A stretch of 64,000 bases of DNA, from contig OY997596.1 of the NCBI GenBank assembly GCA_963921825.1, positions 16,559,001-16,623,000 of the forward strand, written 5' to 3'. A program made the translations under genes and the position numbers. This DNA is from Erodium maritimum. Lineage: Eukaryota; Streptophyta; Magnoliopsida; Geraniales; Geraniaceae. Under the pieces are notes generated by a model. The model was not told the DNA's origin. It made no database searches and saw only the letters and a list, made by a program, of their open reading frames with translations. How positions within the stretch are numbered: position 1 is the stretch's first letter; every line of letters starts with the position of its first letter. Shown here one piece after another: positions 1 to 12,150 of the stretch.

Positions 1-21
1 TTCCATCCATTTTGGATGGAA
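1..21. repeat. Perfect 9-bp stem hairpin at the inner edge of the Mutator-like TIR
   Basis: TTCCATCCA (1-9) pairs with TGGATGGAA (13-21) across a 3-base loop. The sister element at 61847-61872 has the same hairpin with G/C in place of A/T at the matching stem position on both arms. Confidence 0.6.
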
Positions 22-1210
22 AATAAATCCCCCCCCCCCATCACGCCTCCATTCTTGTTGACCATCAGAACAAAACTGAAATCCACAAAAACAAAATCAT
101 CTGAGGAGGTGCTCGACGTCGAATTCACCGGGAAGCTCGAAACTGCCACGCCTCCATCCTTGCTCGCGTGTTTTTTGGGAAGCTCGGACCAGAGCTCTGC
201 TCGTGCTCGGTTTCCATGGATGGCGGCGATGGAATTCTGAACGTGCAGGTTCGACCATGGCGTCGAAGGAGGATCCTTCTCCACCGGATCTGCTTCCATC
301 TCATTGAGCTTCCACCTACATTGGCGGTCTTTCTACTTCACCTACACTGGAGGTCTCGAGGAAGACGAGGAATCTGGCTTGGCTTCCCAGATCTGTTTTT
401 TTTTTATGTTCAATTTGTTTTTTTTTTTTTGAAATTTCACTACTCCCATGCCACAATTTCAGGGATAATGGATTTTAATTTTCAATTATGTTCATCTTTT
501 TATTTTTGTTACGGAGTTGCTGGATGGAATTTGTTGTGGTTTGGGTTTGAACAAATTCAATTTTGATGTAGGTCGTTCTATGTGTTCATTCTCTTATGAA
601 ACTTTTGTTTAATTTCTGTTTTTCAATGTTTGATTCTGTGTGTTCATAGGAGAGGTTGATTGAATGAGTATAAATTGTTGTTAGTGTGAATATTTGTGAT
701 TGTCCAAACCAAAAACAGACTTGGGAAGAGGAAGGAGGACGAACACAGTTTTTGAAATGATTTTTAATAAAAATGAGTTTTAAAAAAACTAAAAACTGAA
801 TTTTATAAATAAAAACATATTTTAAAAAATAAATTCTGATTTTTTAAATATAAACTGAATTTTTAAAAACAAAAAACAGATTTAAAAAAAAATAAAATCT
901 GATTTCTTTAAATAAAAAATGATTTTTTTAAATATAAACTGAATTTTTTTATAAACAAAACTGATTTTAAAAAATAAAAAATTGATTTTATAAAATAAAC
1001 AAATGAAAAGAAATTTTGAAATTGAATGACATGGGTTTTAAAATTTGATTGTTAGTGAGGGGTATTATGGACTTTTCGAGTGTTTGGATGGAAAAATGGA
1101 TGGAAAATAGACAGAAACTAACGGTAGGTACTAAAATGAAACTAATAATTTTGTTAGGGTAGTGAGATAAAACCCAAGTATTTTTAGGGTAGTAAGGTGA
1201 AGTTTACCCT
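1..1210. mobile_element. Mutator-like long-TIR non-autonomous element, left end outside window
   Basis: The right end (about 1085-1210) read in reverse complement begins GGGTAAACTTCACC and carries three spaced TACCCTA-type motifs, then a TCCATCCA block. The same layout and order occur in the TIR of the complete element at 61695-62940. The two also share an internal AT-rich stretch of degenerate AAAACTGATTTT units (about 760-1010) and a near-identical motif just before the right TIR (TTTGATTGTTAGTGAGGGG). The window starts at the inner edge of the left TIR, so the outer TIR and its target duplication are missing. No transposase is encoded. Positions 250-400 hold a GC-richer stretch with a possible ATG-initiated exon-like segment followed by a T-rich intron-like tract, which could be captured host DNA. 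Assignment rests on the better-preserved copy. Confidence 0.6.
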
Positions 1211-3214
1211 AAATTAAAAAGAGACTGAAGAACCAAGTACCTCATAATTTGAGATATAATCGGTTTTTAGAGTTCTCTCAACTTTCTCTCTTCATCCTTT
1301 TTTTGTGTCATGCTTTTTTCCTCTCTTTCTCATCTTTTTGCGGCTCTCATAGCCTCCATCGCTCTCCTTTTTGATCTCTTGTTGCTGCTGCTAGCCACCA
1401 ATCCTGTGGTAACTCGTGTCCTGCCCCATCGTTGGTACCGCCTCCTTGCCCTACCACGGAGTTCATCAAATCTATACCAATCTCTCCATCGTCGGATATG
1501 TCGCCGCCGGCAGTAGCACCACTGCCCTCGATGTAGTCTTTGCCCTCTTCTTCGTATCCGCCTCCTTCGTTGTCCCCGCTTCTACCTCCGCCTCTACCGC
1601 CTCCTTCGTCGCATTAGTCACCGCCTCCACTACCTCCTTCGCATCCTCTACTGTCGTCATCATCTTTGTTGTCTCATTCGCTTCTTTCGCCTCCCTCGTT
1701 GTCGCCTTTTCCACCTCCGATCCCAATCCATCTGAGGCATGACCCAAAATTCGACAATCACCTCGGACCGCACCCGGTCACTAGGGGTTTTCGTGCAGGG
1801 TCGCTCCAACCCCCTCTGCTGGATTGGAGTGAAAACTTGACGGTGATGCGGTCCTATCATGGACCATTGATATCAAATCCTACTAACGTAAACAACCACG
1901 CGAAGTCTGTTACGCAGCCTTGCCGGGTCCAATGAGTCTATGGACGAGCAACAAGGTGTTCGTGAGGACACACACCTCACAATGCCAAGGTTGGTGTAAA
2001 CCCGACACTTTAATTTCCCCATTTCCTGGTGTTCTCCCTGAATACCCGTTATCTCAAATGCCTCAGATCAATTTTCACGACATTTTCCGATCGAGTCAGG
2101 AAATGAGTTCCATGATCTGCAATTGAGCATCCATCTGTGTGGATTATCTTCCAATAGATTGTCTCTAGATTAGTCGAGTATATTGTTATAGAGCTAACGT
2201 CTGAAACCTACAGGTCATGACTCAAGTCTCACCCTCTTATTTCGTTTATGTCTTTTGCATTTTTACTACAATCTTTTATTTCTGAAAAAATAATTAAAAG
2301 GAGACCCAAATAAAACCGCTCAAAGCTAGTTCTTTGAGCTACTAACAACTTTATAAGAAATAGCGTGTAAAATTACAATACAAAGAGCCAAAACAAAAGG
2401 AGCCATAAATATAGTAATCAAACTAAATTAAGTGCAGAAAATAAAAAGGTACAGATTCATTCTACAATTTTGTCACCAGAATGTGGAAGTGATAATGATC
2501 AGAATCACCAATACAACCTCTAATAGTCGAGAAAGCCTTGACCTGCCTTGCAAATCATGACTGAGTAAGATCCAATAGACCACCCCACTCTTAGAGAACC
2601 AGCTTTCATTCCTTCTCTAATATTATTAAGAGCCTTGGCAGTTGTGTTGATTTCTGACATGTGTTAGACGGATTAGTCCATAAACGTTTGTCGCGTCGAA
2701 ACTATGTGGAATCGGTGCCACCTCTCGGTCGATAGGCAGGTAGCATCGACCCCCCACCGACCCTTCTGTCATTTCCACTTATTTTGTGATAATTCTTTGT
2801 CGGAAATGACACATGCACTCAACGCCTCTAAACTCGCGTTGACATCCTCTATCAGCTCAGTTTAAATGCGCTGATATGCCGTTCAATATCCTTCTTGACA
2901 CGTCGAGAATCATCCCAACCATTGATTTTGGCACGAGAAGATATTTTGAAAAATTATGTGGAATAACGGAATTGTATATAGATTCAAAAATTATAATTTT
3001 CCAACAAAAAGCAAATAACTTAGCTCGTTTCAAGCTTCTTCTATTTCTTTCCGTATAAAGAAATAGTAGTAAACTACATCACACATAGAATGGTTAGTGA
3101 ACAAAACAATAAGATTGCTGCAAAGAATATAAGATCCCAAGATCTTAGACAATGAAATCTTCAACGACATTCTTTCTTGTTGGCATTTTCACCGACATTG
3201 TCTACAATGACCCC
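1211..3214. other. Intergenic, no gene recognised
   Basis: Positions 1290-1735 are a C/T-rich low-complexity tract (runs of TCC, TCG, GCC codons) open in several frames, which is why Ser/Ala/Val-rich open frames appear on both strands. From 1740 to 2290 the sequence has transposon-like debris without a recognisable domain. From 2290 to 3214 it is AT-rich with stops in all frames. Confidence 0.5.
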
Positions 3215-3229
3215 TTCTTCATTCTCCTT
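3215..3229. repeat. Target-site duplication, 3' side of LINE A
   Basis: TTCTTCATTCTCCTT here is repeated exactly at 9924-9938. This copy is followed directly by the T-run that is the poly(A) tail of the minus-strand LINE. Confidence 0.85.
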
Positions 3230-3879
3230 TTTTTTAATCGGCGAAAGCAAATATATAAAAGCCTCTTCTGAGGTAGAAAAGGTTACAAAAGGAAACAAAA
3301 GAAGCAAGCTGAACTACAGGATGCAACAAGAACAAAAAGAGGAGAAGAATTCCCAACAAGACTAAGCCTAACAGGAGCTTCAGGTTTGATTTGTGTCGAT
3401 CATCATCCATGGAGGGTTTAGAGAGTGATCAATGATGAGGAGAGTACTCCACTGGTGTGATAAGAGAGGGCGCTGGGGTTGTTGATGTCAGTTACAATTT
3501 TGATGGAGCCAATTACAGTAGGTAGAGTGTTTGCTGTTGTAGTAACCGAGTGTAATTGGAATTAAGTGAGAAACTTGCGGCCCAAGGCAGCTTGATTCAA
3601 AGGAGATTTGAATTTTTTTGGAACAAAGGCATTACTTGGCCCCCACGGAAGCTTGTCAAAATAGCAAAGGGTGGGAGAAGTCATGAAAATGCAGCACCAG
3701 AAGCTTATGAAAATGCAGCAGCAAATTGTGGTGACCAATACATCATCTTCTGGAAAGGGTATTATGCAGCAACTATAGTGTTATGCAGCAACTAAAAGAG
3801 TAGTGTTCTGCAGCAGCAGGGAGACGAGAACCTGCCAAAGAGAGATTAGAAAAGGAAACAAAGCACTCAAAGCCTAGAC

Positions 3880-6800
3880 AAAAAAACTACCCTCACACAA
3901 GAAGGACAAGAGAGAGGGAGGAAAGGAGAAGAACCCACACACAAAAAAGCCAGGGACCCCCAGGACAAGAACAACCTTACCAACTCACACACTCACCAAA
4001 CCAACCCAAAAAACCTCACCCAGAACACCTAGAACACCCAAGAACTTATGGGAACAGGCACAATTTAGGTTGGAGCAACCAATTTTGAAAAGAGAAGTGG
4101 TGATCTTGGTTGAAAGAGGCTCATTCCCAGCTGAAAGTTTTGTGCAAGACTTTACTGCATTCCTAGATAACCAAAGATGCCATATCATAGCTTGCAAGAT
4201 TTTGTACCAAGAGGTTTTGTATTTTGGAGACACAAGGGAACCCCAAGTAAGGCAGAGAGCTTTGACATCCGAGGGACAAATCCAGACAATCCCCCACCAA
4301 GATAAGATCAAATTCCAAGCTTCCCAAGATCTTTGGCAGTGCATAAGTATATGAGCCCCATCCTCAAAATCCCATAAGCAAGTGGGGCAGAGCAATTGTT
4401 GAAATGATAGATCCAAACCCCTTGTATCTAAGAAGCACTTAGAGGGTATTGCCTCCAAGCAAGCTAACCAGACAAAAGCAGAAATTTTGGATAGAATCCC
4501 AGGCACCCAAATAGGTTTAGTCCAAGCCAGTGTTGAGGATCCATGACCTGCACGTAGAGCATACATTCTTTGGACTGAGTAGCCTTTCTCATCAGCTTTC
4601 CATAATAATTTATCATCCACCAGGCTTAAGGTTATAGAGCTTAGAATTGTAGAAAGCAGACCCCATTCTTGACATTCCCAACCCCTAGGATCCCTTCTAA
4701 GGTCCAAATCCCATTCCCCTTCATCCCATAACTCAGAGATCAGTGATTTCTTTGAGTTGGCCAGTAAATAAATTCTTGGAAACAACATCTTAAAAGCCAA
4801 GTCCCCCCACGAGATATCATCCCAAAATAGTATTTTATTCCCCCTTCCCAAAGTCCAGGTGAGTCCCTTGGAACTGAAATGATCTGCAAAAGTTGGCTCA
4901 TGAGCTAAGGCAATTATGTGTGTAAAGAAGTTTGCACTACCAAGCTCTTTGTAATTTGTGAGATCCCAATCTTTTGAGCCTTCTTCTCCATATCTAGCAC
5001 AAACAATCTGCTTCCAGATAGACTGTTCTTCCAAAGCAAATCTCCACCACCACTTTCAAGGAGAGCATCATTCATGATTTTCAAATTTTTTTATACCAAG
5101 ACCTCCTTGAGCTTTGGGTTTACAAACTTGAGACCACCCCACTTTACAGAAGACCTTAGCTTGAGAAGATCCATGCCATAGAAACCTTCTTTGCCAGGAT
5201 TGTAAGGATTTGAGAACTGATTTGGGGGCCTTTAACAATGAGAGGTAATATAGAGGTATTGAGCTGAGGGTGGTCTTGATCAGTGTGAGTCTCCCACCAA
5301 AGCTAAGGAGTTTAGCTTGCCATAATCCAAGGCATTTCTTGTATTTTTGAATCACAGGAGCCCAAGAAAGCAACCTTCTGGGGTTAGCTCCTAAAGAGAA
5401 GCCTAGATACATAAAGGGGAAAGAGTCAATCTCACAAGATAGTAAATCTGAGAATTGTTGAGCTTCAACATCTGATAGGTTCATTGGAATGATAACAGAT
5501 TTATTATAATTGACTTTTAATCTTGTAAAGAGCTTGAACATAGCAAGGGCATTCTTCAAATTTGTAACTCCTTCTATGGAAGCTTTAAGGAAAAAAAAAT
5601 GGAGTCATCTGCATACTGTAAGTGGGAGATACAAGGGCCAGGGTTACCAATTTGAATTCCTTGAAACTGATTATGCAAGAGACCAGCCTTCATGATTTGA
5701 TTTAGGCATTCAGCAGCCAAGGCAAACATGAGAGGGGACAAAGCACAACCCTATCTAAGACCTCTGAAAATTTTGAAATCAGTTGAGGGGGGTCCATTAA
5801 TAAGCACTGATAGATGAGCCTTAAAACAAGAAATCATCCAAAGCCTCCACAAGAAACCAAAACCCATTTTTGTTAGAAGTTTCATCATAAAAATCCAATT
5901 GACATTATCAAAGGCCTTTTCAAAATCAGCTTTGAAAATGATGGCCTTTGAATTGGACTTCTTTAATTCTTGCACTACCTCATTGGCAGCCAAAACACCA
6001 TCAAGAATTTGTCTTCCAGCCAAAAAACATGTCTGCTCCATTCCAACCAAATTGCCTATTACCTCTTTGAGTCTGAGTGAGAGAAGCTTTGTTAGAATTT
6101 TATAAGCCCCCCCCCCCCCCCCCCTCATTGATCCACTTCCTCCTAGCCTTTTAGCTCCAAAGTTTTGAGAGTTGTTTGGTTTTGTAGATGAGGTCAGCCT
6201 TGCAAGCACCTCTCAGACAACATTCTTCTGCAGTTAGAGCTCTTTCTTCAACCAAAGCATCAAATTTATCCAGCTGAAGTTTAATCTCAGTAACTTGAGT
6301 ATCCAGGAATCCAAAAACATGAATATTCCAATCCTTTATTTTCTCTTTGAGCAATTTTAACTTGTGCCATAGGATTATATGAGGTTGGCCAAAGACTTGA
6401 AAGGAGGACCAGAAATCTTCCACATCCTTATAGAATCTTTGATCTTCTAACCAGATATTGAAGAACTTGAAAGGCCTAGGCCCCCAATCTACTTGATCAT
6501 CAGATAGTAGAATGGGCCTATGATCAGAAATTGCTCTTGGAAGACAATGTTGGGTTAGATTATTGCAAAGCAGTAATAGTTCAGGGGAGACCACAAATCT
6601 ATCATGTCTTGAAGCCAAAGAACCAGTTCCAAACCAGGTATATTTACCCCCAGTTAGTGGGAGATTTAATAGAGATAGAGAGTCTAATAGAGCTTGGAAG
6701 CATCTTTGGCTTGGTTGGGATCTTCTATTGCTTGATCTTTCAGAAGCAGCTAATACAGTATTGAAATCACCTGCAAGGAGCAGTAGTGTGAGAGGATTGA

Positions 6801-7194
6801 GGCAGTGTAACTTGGCAGATAGATCATCCCAAAGAGCTCTTCTACCAGCACTTGAACAAGGAGCATAAATGTTGGCTATGTAGCAGTCTCTACCCAATTC
6901 TTGAGAGTGGCCAAACCAAATCAAGGCACCAGGTATTTTGAGAGAGTGGTTGAATTGGAATAAAGATGTTCTCCAACATGTGATGAGACCTCCAGATAAA
7001 CCCTCAGCAGGAATGAACTCTAATTCCCAACCCCAGCCTAAACCACAAGATCTCAGAAAGGCAAAGGGTATAGCTTCCAGCTTAGATTCTTGGATGAGAA
7101 CAAAATGGGGATGTTGCTTGCGTACCAAGTCACCAAGTGTCTTCCTCTTTTGAGTGGAAGACACACCTCTCAAATTCCAAGAGAGGATTTTCAT
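3880..7194 (-). pseudogene. LINE A ORF2 (endonuclease, reverse transcriptase, zf-RVT), broken
   Basis: The ATG at 7194 starts an apurinic-like endonuclease (MKILSWNLRGVSS, then IQESK, LLLLAGDFNTV, SDHRPILL), complete to about 6300. The reading frame is lost at 6151-6125. Reverse transcriptase resumes at about 6105 (AYKILTKLLSLRLKEVI, FKADFEKAFDNVNW), is stopped by TAG at 5752-5754 in the usual GLRQG motif (Gln to stop), and continues through the QYADD box near 5610. The maturase-like zone (5559-5068) and zf-RVT domain (5034-3985, with ILSKISAFVWLACLEAIPSK and CPTCLWDFEDGAHILMHC) follow in another frame. The region normally linking endonuclease to reverse transcriptase (roughly 200 residues) is missing, replaced by a pure G-tract. 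A C-terminal RNase H is not obvious. Confidence 0.8.
6107..6124. repeat. Pure C-run (G-run on coding strand) at LINE A deletion junction
   Basis: An uninterrupted homopolymer of C at about 6107-6124 sits exactly where the endonuclease frame ends and the reverse transcriptase frame resumes. It replaces the usual connecting segment of ORF2. The exact length may be affected by sequencing. Confidence 0.7.
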
Positions 7195-7279
7195 AAGAAA
7201 ATTAATGAGATAGAATTGAGGTGAGATGAATATCTCCCTCCAAATCTGGATCGGCTTGATTATTATCCTGGGCAGTGAA

Positions 7280-9611
7280 CTGAGTGTCCTTTTCCTCTTC
7301 TCTCAGAGCAGTCTCAACATCATCTTCAGCATCGTGGCCAGGTGGTGGACAATGCGATCATCAGCAACATCAGAGTAAAGGCCATTTTTTTCCCAAAATC
7401 CCAAGCTTGTTCTGCATTTGCCAAAGCCTTCTTGGAAGGGGGCTTCTTTGCAATATCCTCTCTGAATTTTGATCTTGTTCCATATAAATGTGGAGATGAG
7501 ATAGTTTTGTTTCTTTTGCCTTTTGATTTTTTGGACCCTTTTGGGGGGAAATCAGAGATGGTTTTTGTTAACCCCATAAGGTCAGCAGCTTCAAGGGTTT
7601 GAGATTCTGGTTCAAGGGTCTGAGCAAGAGTCTGTTGGTTAAACTCATTACTCAATAGATTATCAAGGCTTTCCATTGTGGAGAAGGTGGACCCCAGGGC
7701 TGAGTTCTTGCAAGCCAAATCTTGAGCATTTAATGATCCCTCTTCCCCAATACTGCTCTCATCTTGAGAGGATTAGATGGTTTCAATGATGGGAGAGGGG
7801 ACTCAGAAGATATAGCCACAATAGAGTGTTGTGCTAAAGGTAAGTAAGAAGTATTAGAGGGAAGAGAGAGACTGACTAGGTTGACTGAATCAGAGTAAAT
7901 GGGGGGAACTGGTTCCAGTATGACCAAGTCTGCAGTGGAATGTTCAAAGAGAGCCTTCTCAGAAGGATCTTCAGTAGGCGCAGCAAGTTCATCTGCAGGC
8001 AAATCAGCCAGCCTCTCCAAGAGTGTCCTCCACCACTTGAAATTGAGTATCCAATGATAGTTGTTGTGTCTGAATGGGACAATTATCCTTTGAGGTTGCA
8101 GGGAATGTTTGTCTTGTCATAACTGTATCATTTAAAGTCTCAACCACACAATCTTCCAGAGTTAAAGAAGGAATCAAAGATGTAGGATTTATAGGATCTC
8201 CCACTCTTGAATCAGAAACCAGTAACTACTCAGTAGGCAAAATTGGCACTTCCTCATCCTCTTCTTTATCAGAAGAAGGAGTGGCAAAGTTGGAGCTTTC
8301 ATCATCAGAAGAAGTGTTTTGAGTAATAATTTCTGGCACCTCAGATTCATTTAAGAACTGAACCCAAATCTTACAAGAAGTCTGACCCAAGAAGATCTCA
8401 GTATCAGATGAAGTAGGTCTGAGATTTGTTGAATGTATAAGAATATAAGCTACATTTAGTTGCAGTCCAGCAGTGGTAGAGGGATGAGTGTAAACATAAG
8501 TCCCAAAGGAGGATATAGCTGCATCAAAAGTTTCATCACACCACCCTTGATATGGTATACCATGCAAAGCCACCCAACAAAAGAGTCCACCCTTTTCACA
8601 CAAACCCTCTTGGCTTGGGATAATTGTCAACCAATTGCTGAGCCAAACACCATCATCCAATAATAATTCTCTATCAAAAGAGGGGTCAAGACATGTTAGA
8701 AGGATCATTCTATTCCCCAAAGATCTAGCTTGGATCTCAAACACCCCTTGTCTTGAAATTTCAGTCATAATTGAGTGTGCTAATAAGTTCCTATGTGCAT
8801 CAGCAAGGTGACTCTTTCTTAGCATATTAAGTTGTCAAGTGACTATGGATCCTTGAGTTCTGAGGGGCAGTAGATTTGCTTCATTAGAAGTGTCTTTGTG
8901 TGTCTCAGATCTTTCTTTCCTCTGGTCTGAAAAATCCAGCTGCTTCTGAGTAGCCCAAGCCTCAGAGACATACAGTTTATAGCCATTGATCACATATCCA
9001 TTGAAGATCTTGATGGCATCCTGCAGCTGAGAGTAAGAGTAGAAATAGCAAAAACCATAACATAAACCTTGCTTGTTGAGGTTGGTAGCTATATAAGCCC
9101 TTCTTATTCTCCCCACTTCCGAGAAAAGATTATTCAACCATGGTTTTGTAGCTTTTTCTGGGAGATTTCGTATATAAGCTGCAATGGTACCATATCTGTT
9201 TGTTGAGGAATGAATTTTTTGCCAGTGGGGGTCAGATTTCTTTTTATAGAACACATTGTTTCTATCAAAAAGATTGTATTGATTCTGGCCCTTCAAGAGA
9301 TCCCAAGAGGTTTCTTCTTGTTGGTGTTTGGAGTCGGGCGTTGAGTCAGGACCCGAGAGTACCGGTTGAAAAAACTTGTCATAGAACTTCTTTTGACCAT
9401 CAATGAGTTTTGTGCAGCCCCTAGGAGAGTATTGTTGGGTTTTGTCTGATGAAGAGGATGAGATGAGGCTCTTCTTACCCTTGTTCTTCTTTGAGCCTAT
9501 CTTCAAAGGAAAGCCGGGAGGAGGACCAGGTGAGGCAGATTCCTGTAGTGGCTCTGTAGCACCATTTTTCCTCACATCTTCACCACTAAGATCGGTGAGC
9601 GATAGACCCAT
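7280..9611 (-). pseudogene. LINE A ORF1 (RRM plus DUF4283-like nucleic-acid-binding protein), broken
   Basis: The ATG at 9611 opens a frame with a basic Lys/Ser-rich N-terminus. An RNA-recognition-motif-like domain follows (about residues 130-220; segments AAYIRNLPEKATKPWLNNLF and GLCYGFCYFYSYSQL act as RNP2/RNP1). After an in-frame TGA near 8832 the same frame continues into a DUF4283-like domain (8825-8400, with GGLFCWVALHGIPYQGW). A TAG at about 8226 is again followed by in-frame coding. Two frameshifts, near 8010 and 7725, separate the acidic and basic C-terminal segments ending around 7330. ORF1 proteins of this sort coat LINE RNA in ribonucleoprotein particles. Both stops are one C-to-T change from Arg or Gln codons. 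Confidence 0.75.
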
Positions 9612-9923
9612 TATGAGGGAGTTAAAAGAAGCAGAGCAGGGGAGGTAAGCTTCTGGTCTTGGTTAACGATGCTTGGCAAAAGAGGTTAACAGGCCTTCAT
9701 GAGACGAACAGAGGAAACAGAGAAGCAGAAGAGGAACCACGGTGGTCTGATGGCCGTCAGGTCGGCGACCATCGTGGACACTACACCGGGCCACAGTAGA
9801 GGGAAGAGAAAAAGATCAGTAAGGTTGTGATAGAGATCGATTGAGGATGAGGATGAAGAACTACAGTAGAAGGTTGAAGATGAAGAACACTGTAGCAGTC
9901 TAAAGAGAATTGAGTTTTTGTTT

Positions 9924-9938
9924 TTCTTCATTCTCCTT
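9924..9938. repeat. Target-site duplication, 5' side of LINE A
   Basis: Exact second copy of the 15-bp sequence at 3215-3229. Confidence 0.85.
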
Positions 9939-10778
9939 ATCCTCGCTGCTATTGTCCGTACTGCCCTCATTCTGAGTGTTGATTGCCAACGATCATAACT
10001 CCGTGTCGATGTTCTTGACAACATACGTTAGAGATGTTGCATTTTGAGCTTCACAAAACTTAAACAAGTCACATAACTGGTTGTATTATTAGCATCCGAC
10101 GACAATAAATTACAAATTTCACAGACTGCATATAAATTTATGCACTTGGCTTGGCAACCAAGCCTACCAAGCTGACTTACTCGGTTCATCTTTATAAGTT
10201 AACATTGAACGGTTATGACCAACTCTGATTTTTTTTAGAAATCTAAATTAAAGAAAAGATGAGAACTAATACTTAAAATGGGAACTCTATGAATGAAAAC
10301 TGTTTCACACTCTAATGAAGAGTTTACAAGTTCCTCCGTTCCCATTTTAAGAGTGGTTTTCACCATAAATCATGTTACACTCTAAATTGGAGTGATGAAA
10401 AAATGGATGGAATATAGGGTTTCTATACATGAGATAGAAAGAGTAGAGAGAGAAGGAGAAGAGAGGAAGATGATGATATTTTTTATACTTAAGTAAAACC
10501 CGACCCTTTCATTCACGAGCTCATTTTTATAGAGAATTGACAAATTAAGGTAACTATTCAAATAAAGCCTGGGTGATCAGCACAAAAGCACACTAGAATA
10601 ATTAAGTCTTCATACCTCTTTACAATACTAAGTCCAACTAACTCTAACAACTCAATTCCGATCATGACTAGTAACAAACTCATCATTCTAAGATTTAGTT
10701 TCTCCAGATATTTCTACTAGGCAAGCAATGCGAGGTATAAATGAAATTTATAGATGTATGGTTGAAAATAAACCAATG
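9939..10778. other. Intergenic, no gene; contains a 14-bp inverted repeat
   Basis: AT-rich sequence without coding signal. CTTAAAATGGGAAC at 10272-10285 is the exact reverse complement of GTTCCCATTTTAAG at 10338-10351, a foldback of about 80 bp. I see no target duplication that would make it a MITE. Confidence 0.5.
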
Positions 10779-12150
10779 CTTTTTTTAGCTTAAGCGATGG
10801 ATATTATTAAATGTCGACAATAAGAATACGGTGGAATGGCTCCGGTATAAACCCCCCTTGCCATTCCCAAACAGGGGAGGAACATGCCGCCCTAGCAAGC
10901 TAGTGAGCTGCTTTATTCGATGTCCGCTTAACAAATTCGAGTTGCACATACTCGAGTCTAACTAATAGGGAACTACGATCGCTATCGACTATCCCTATAG
11001 GAGAAGAAGACTTTCTCCTTTTGTTGATCATATCCACTATGACCTTGCAATCACTCTTGATGATGGCTATCTGGCTCAGCTTCTGCACTAACCACTGAAG
11101 TGCGTCTCTGATGGCATAAGCCTCTACCAACCCCGGGTTCTCGGGACCATGAAACGAGGAGGAACAGGCTCGAGTGATTTGACTCGTGTCATCCCTACAC
11201 ACGCATCATGTTCCCAACTGGTTTGTTGATGCAAACATGGCTCCATCCGTATTAATGGCCCATGATCCTTGGGGCGGGTAGATCTAACTGGTTTCTGCCC
11301 TACTGTCTGTCTGAAGTAGGGTTGATGTCATGTTCCCCTTTCGACTTTTAGCTTCCAACCACCCCGCATTTAGGAGAGCCATTGTATGTTGTATGGTCGA
11401 TGCACTGGATATTACATTCTCTCGTACTCTTATTTCTAGCTTTCCAGATTTCCCATAGAAGGCATCATACCACTCCACCTCTGGTCGATAGGTTGATAAT
11501 TAAAATGGATCGCAACCACTCTGTGATATCCCCACCTTCAGTTGCGAGGGTTGATCCGCTTAGTCGCCAACATTCTGCCGCCAGCGGACATTGGACTAGA
11601 ATATGAAATTCAGATTCCTCCTCTACTTGTCACACCGGGCATACGGATTCCATTTCCACCCTGCACGTCCTCAGTTTGGTCGCTACCTTAAGACACCCTT
11701 CACATGTTCCCTAGAGGAATGTGTGCACCTTCAGGACGACATGTAGAGCCCATATCAAAGTCCAAATGTCTGAATGGATGTTTGGATATGAGTGTCCATG
11801 GTTGATCATGACGTAAGACGACTTGACTGAGTACTGACCCAAATGCTCCCCCGTCCAGTTCATGAGTCCGATAAAGCCAAGTTGCTCGTTGGAACTGCGA
11901 GAATTTCTATCATGTTTCTCTCGTTAAACAGGTTGTAAATATCCTCCTCATTCCATTGTCTCGTGATTGGTGTCATAAGACCTGCCGCATTCACGTGTTC
12001 CAGTTCCGGATGTGTCGTGGTTATCCATGGATCCACGCCTATAATCCATGGGTGGCGAAGTACTGAAGTGGACAACTCTGTTCCTATGGATCTCCGTGCC
12101 CCTTGTTTGACCAGGTCTTGGGCCGATAGTAGACTTTGCCAAACAAACCT
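10779..12150 (-). mobile_element. LINE B, 5'-truncated 3' end with zf-RVT and RNase H
   Basis: Minus strand, from right to left: a degraded zf-RVT region (12150-11284), then an RNase H-like domain (11202-10900; VEAYAIRDALQWLV, IKSDCKVIVDMIN, LEFVKRTSNKAAH), then a 3' UTR ending in TTTAATAATATCCATCGC and a short A-tail (T-run at 10779-10785). The His and Asp of the RNase H tail are in place, but the upstream part is frame-broken, so this is a dead fragment. It differs from LINE A, which has no clear RNase H, so it is a separate lineage. No convincing target duplication was found. Confidence 0.65.

Larger units (their letters stand above)
3230..9923 (-). mobile_element. LINE A, L1-type non-LTR retrotransposon
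   Basis: The element reads right to left: a short 5' UTR (9923-9612), ORF1, ORF2, a 3' UTR, and a poly(A) tail seen as the T-run at 3230-3235. It is bounded by perfect 15-bp target duplications, so both ends are fixed. About 6.7 kb remain, near the normal length of plant L1 elements, minus an internal deletion in ORF2. Both ORFs carry stops or frameshifts, so it is dead for its own proteins, but the duplications have not diverged, which suggests moderate age. The 3' UTR end (TTTGCTTTCGCCGATT before the tail) is of the usual plant L1 kind. The duplication is unusually easy to see because the tail is short. Confidence 0.85.

Noticed and set aside
1310-1747. Overlapping Ser/Ala-rich and Glu/Lys-rich open frames on both strands
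   Set aside because: They arise from a low-complexity TCC/GCC tract open in several frames, with no domain or gene signals.
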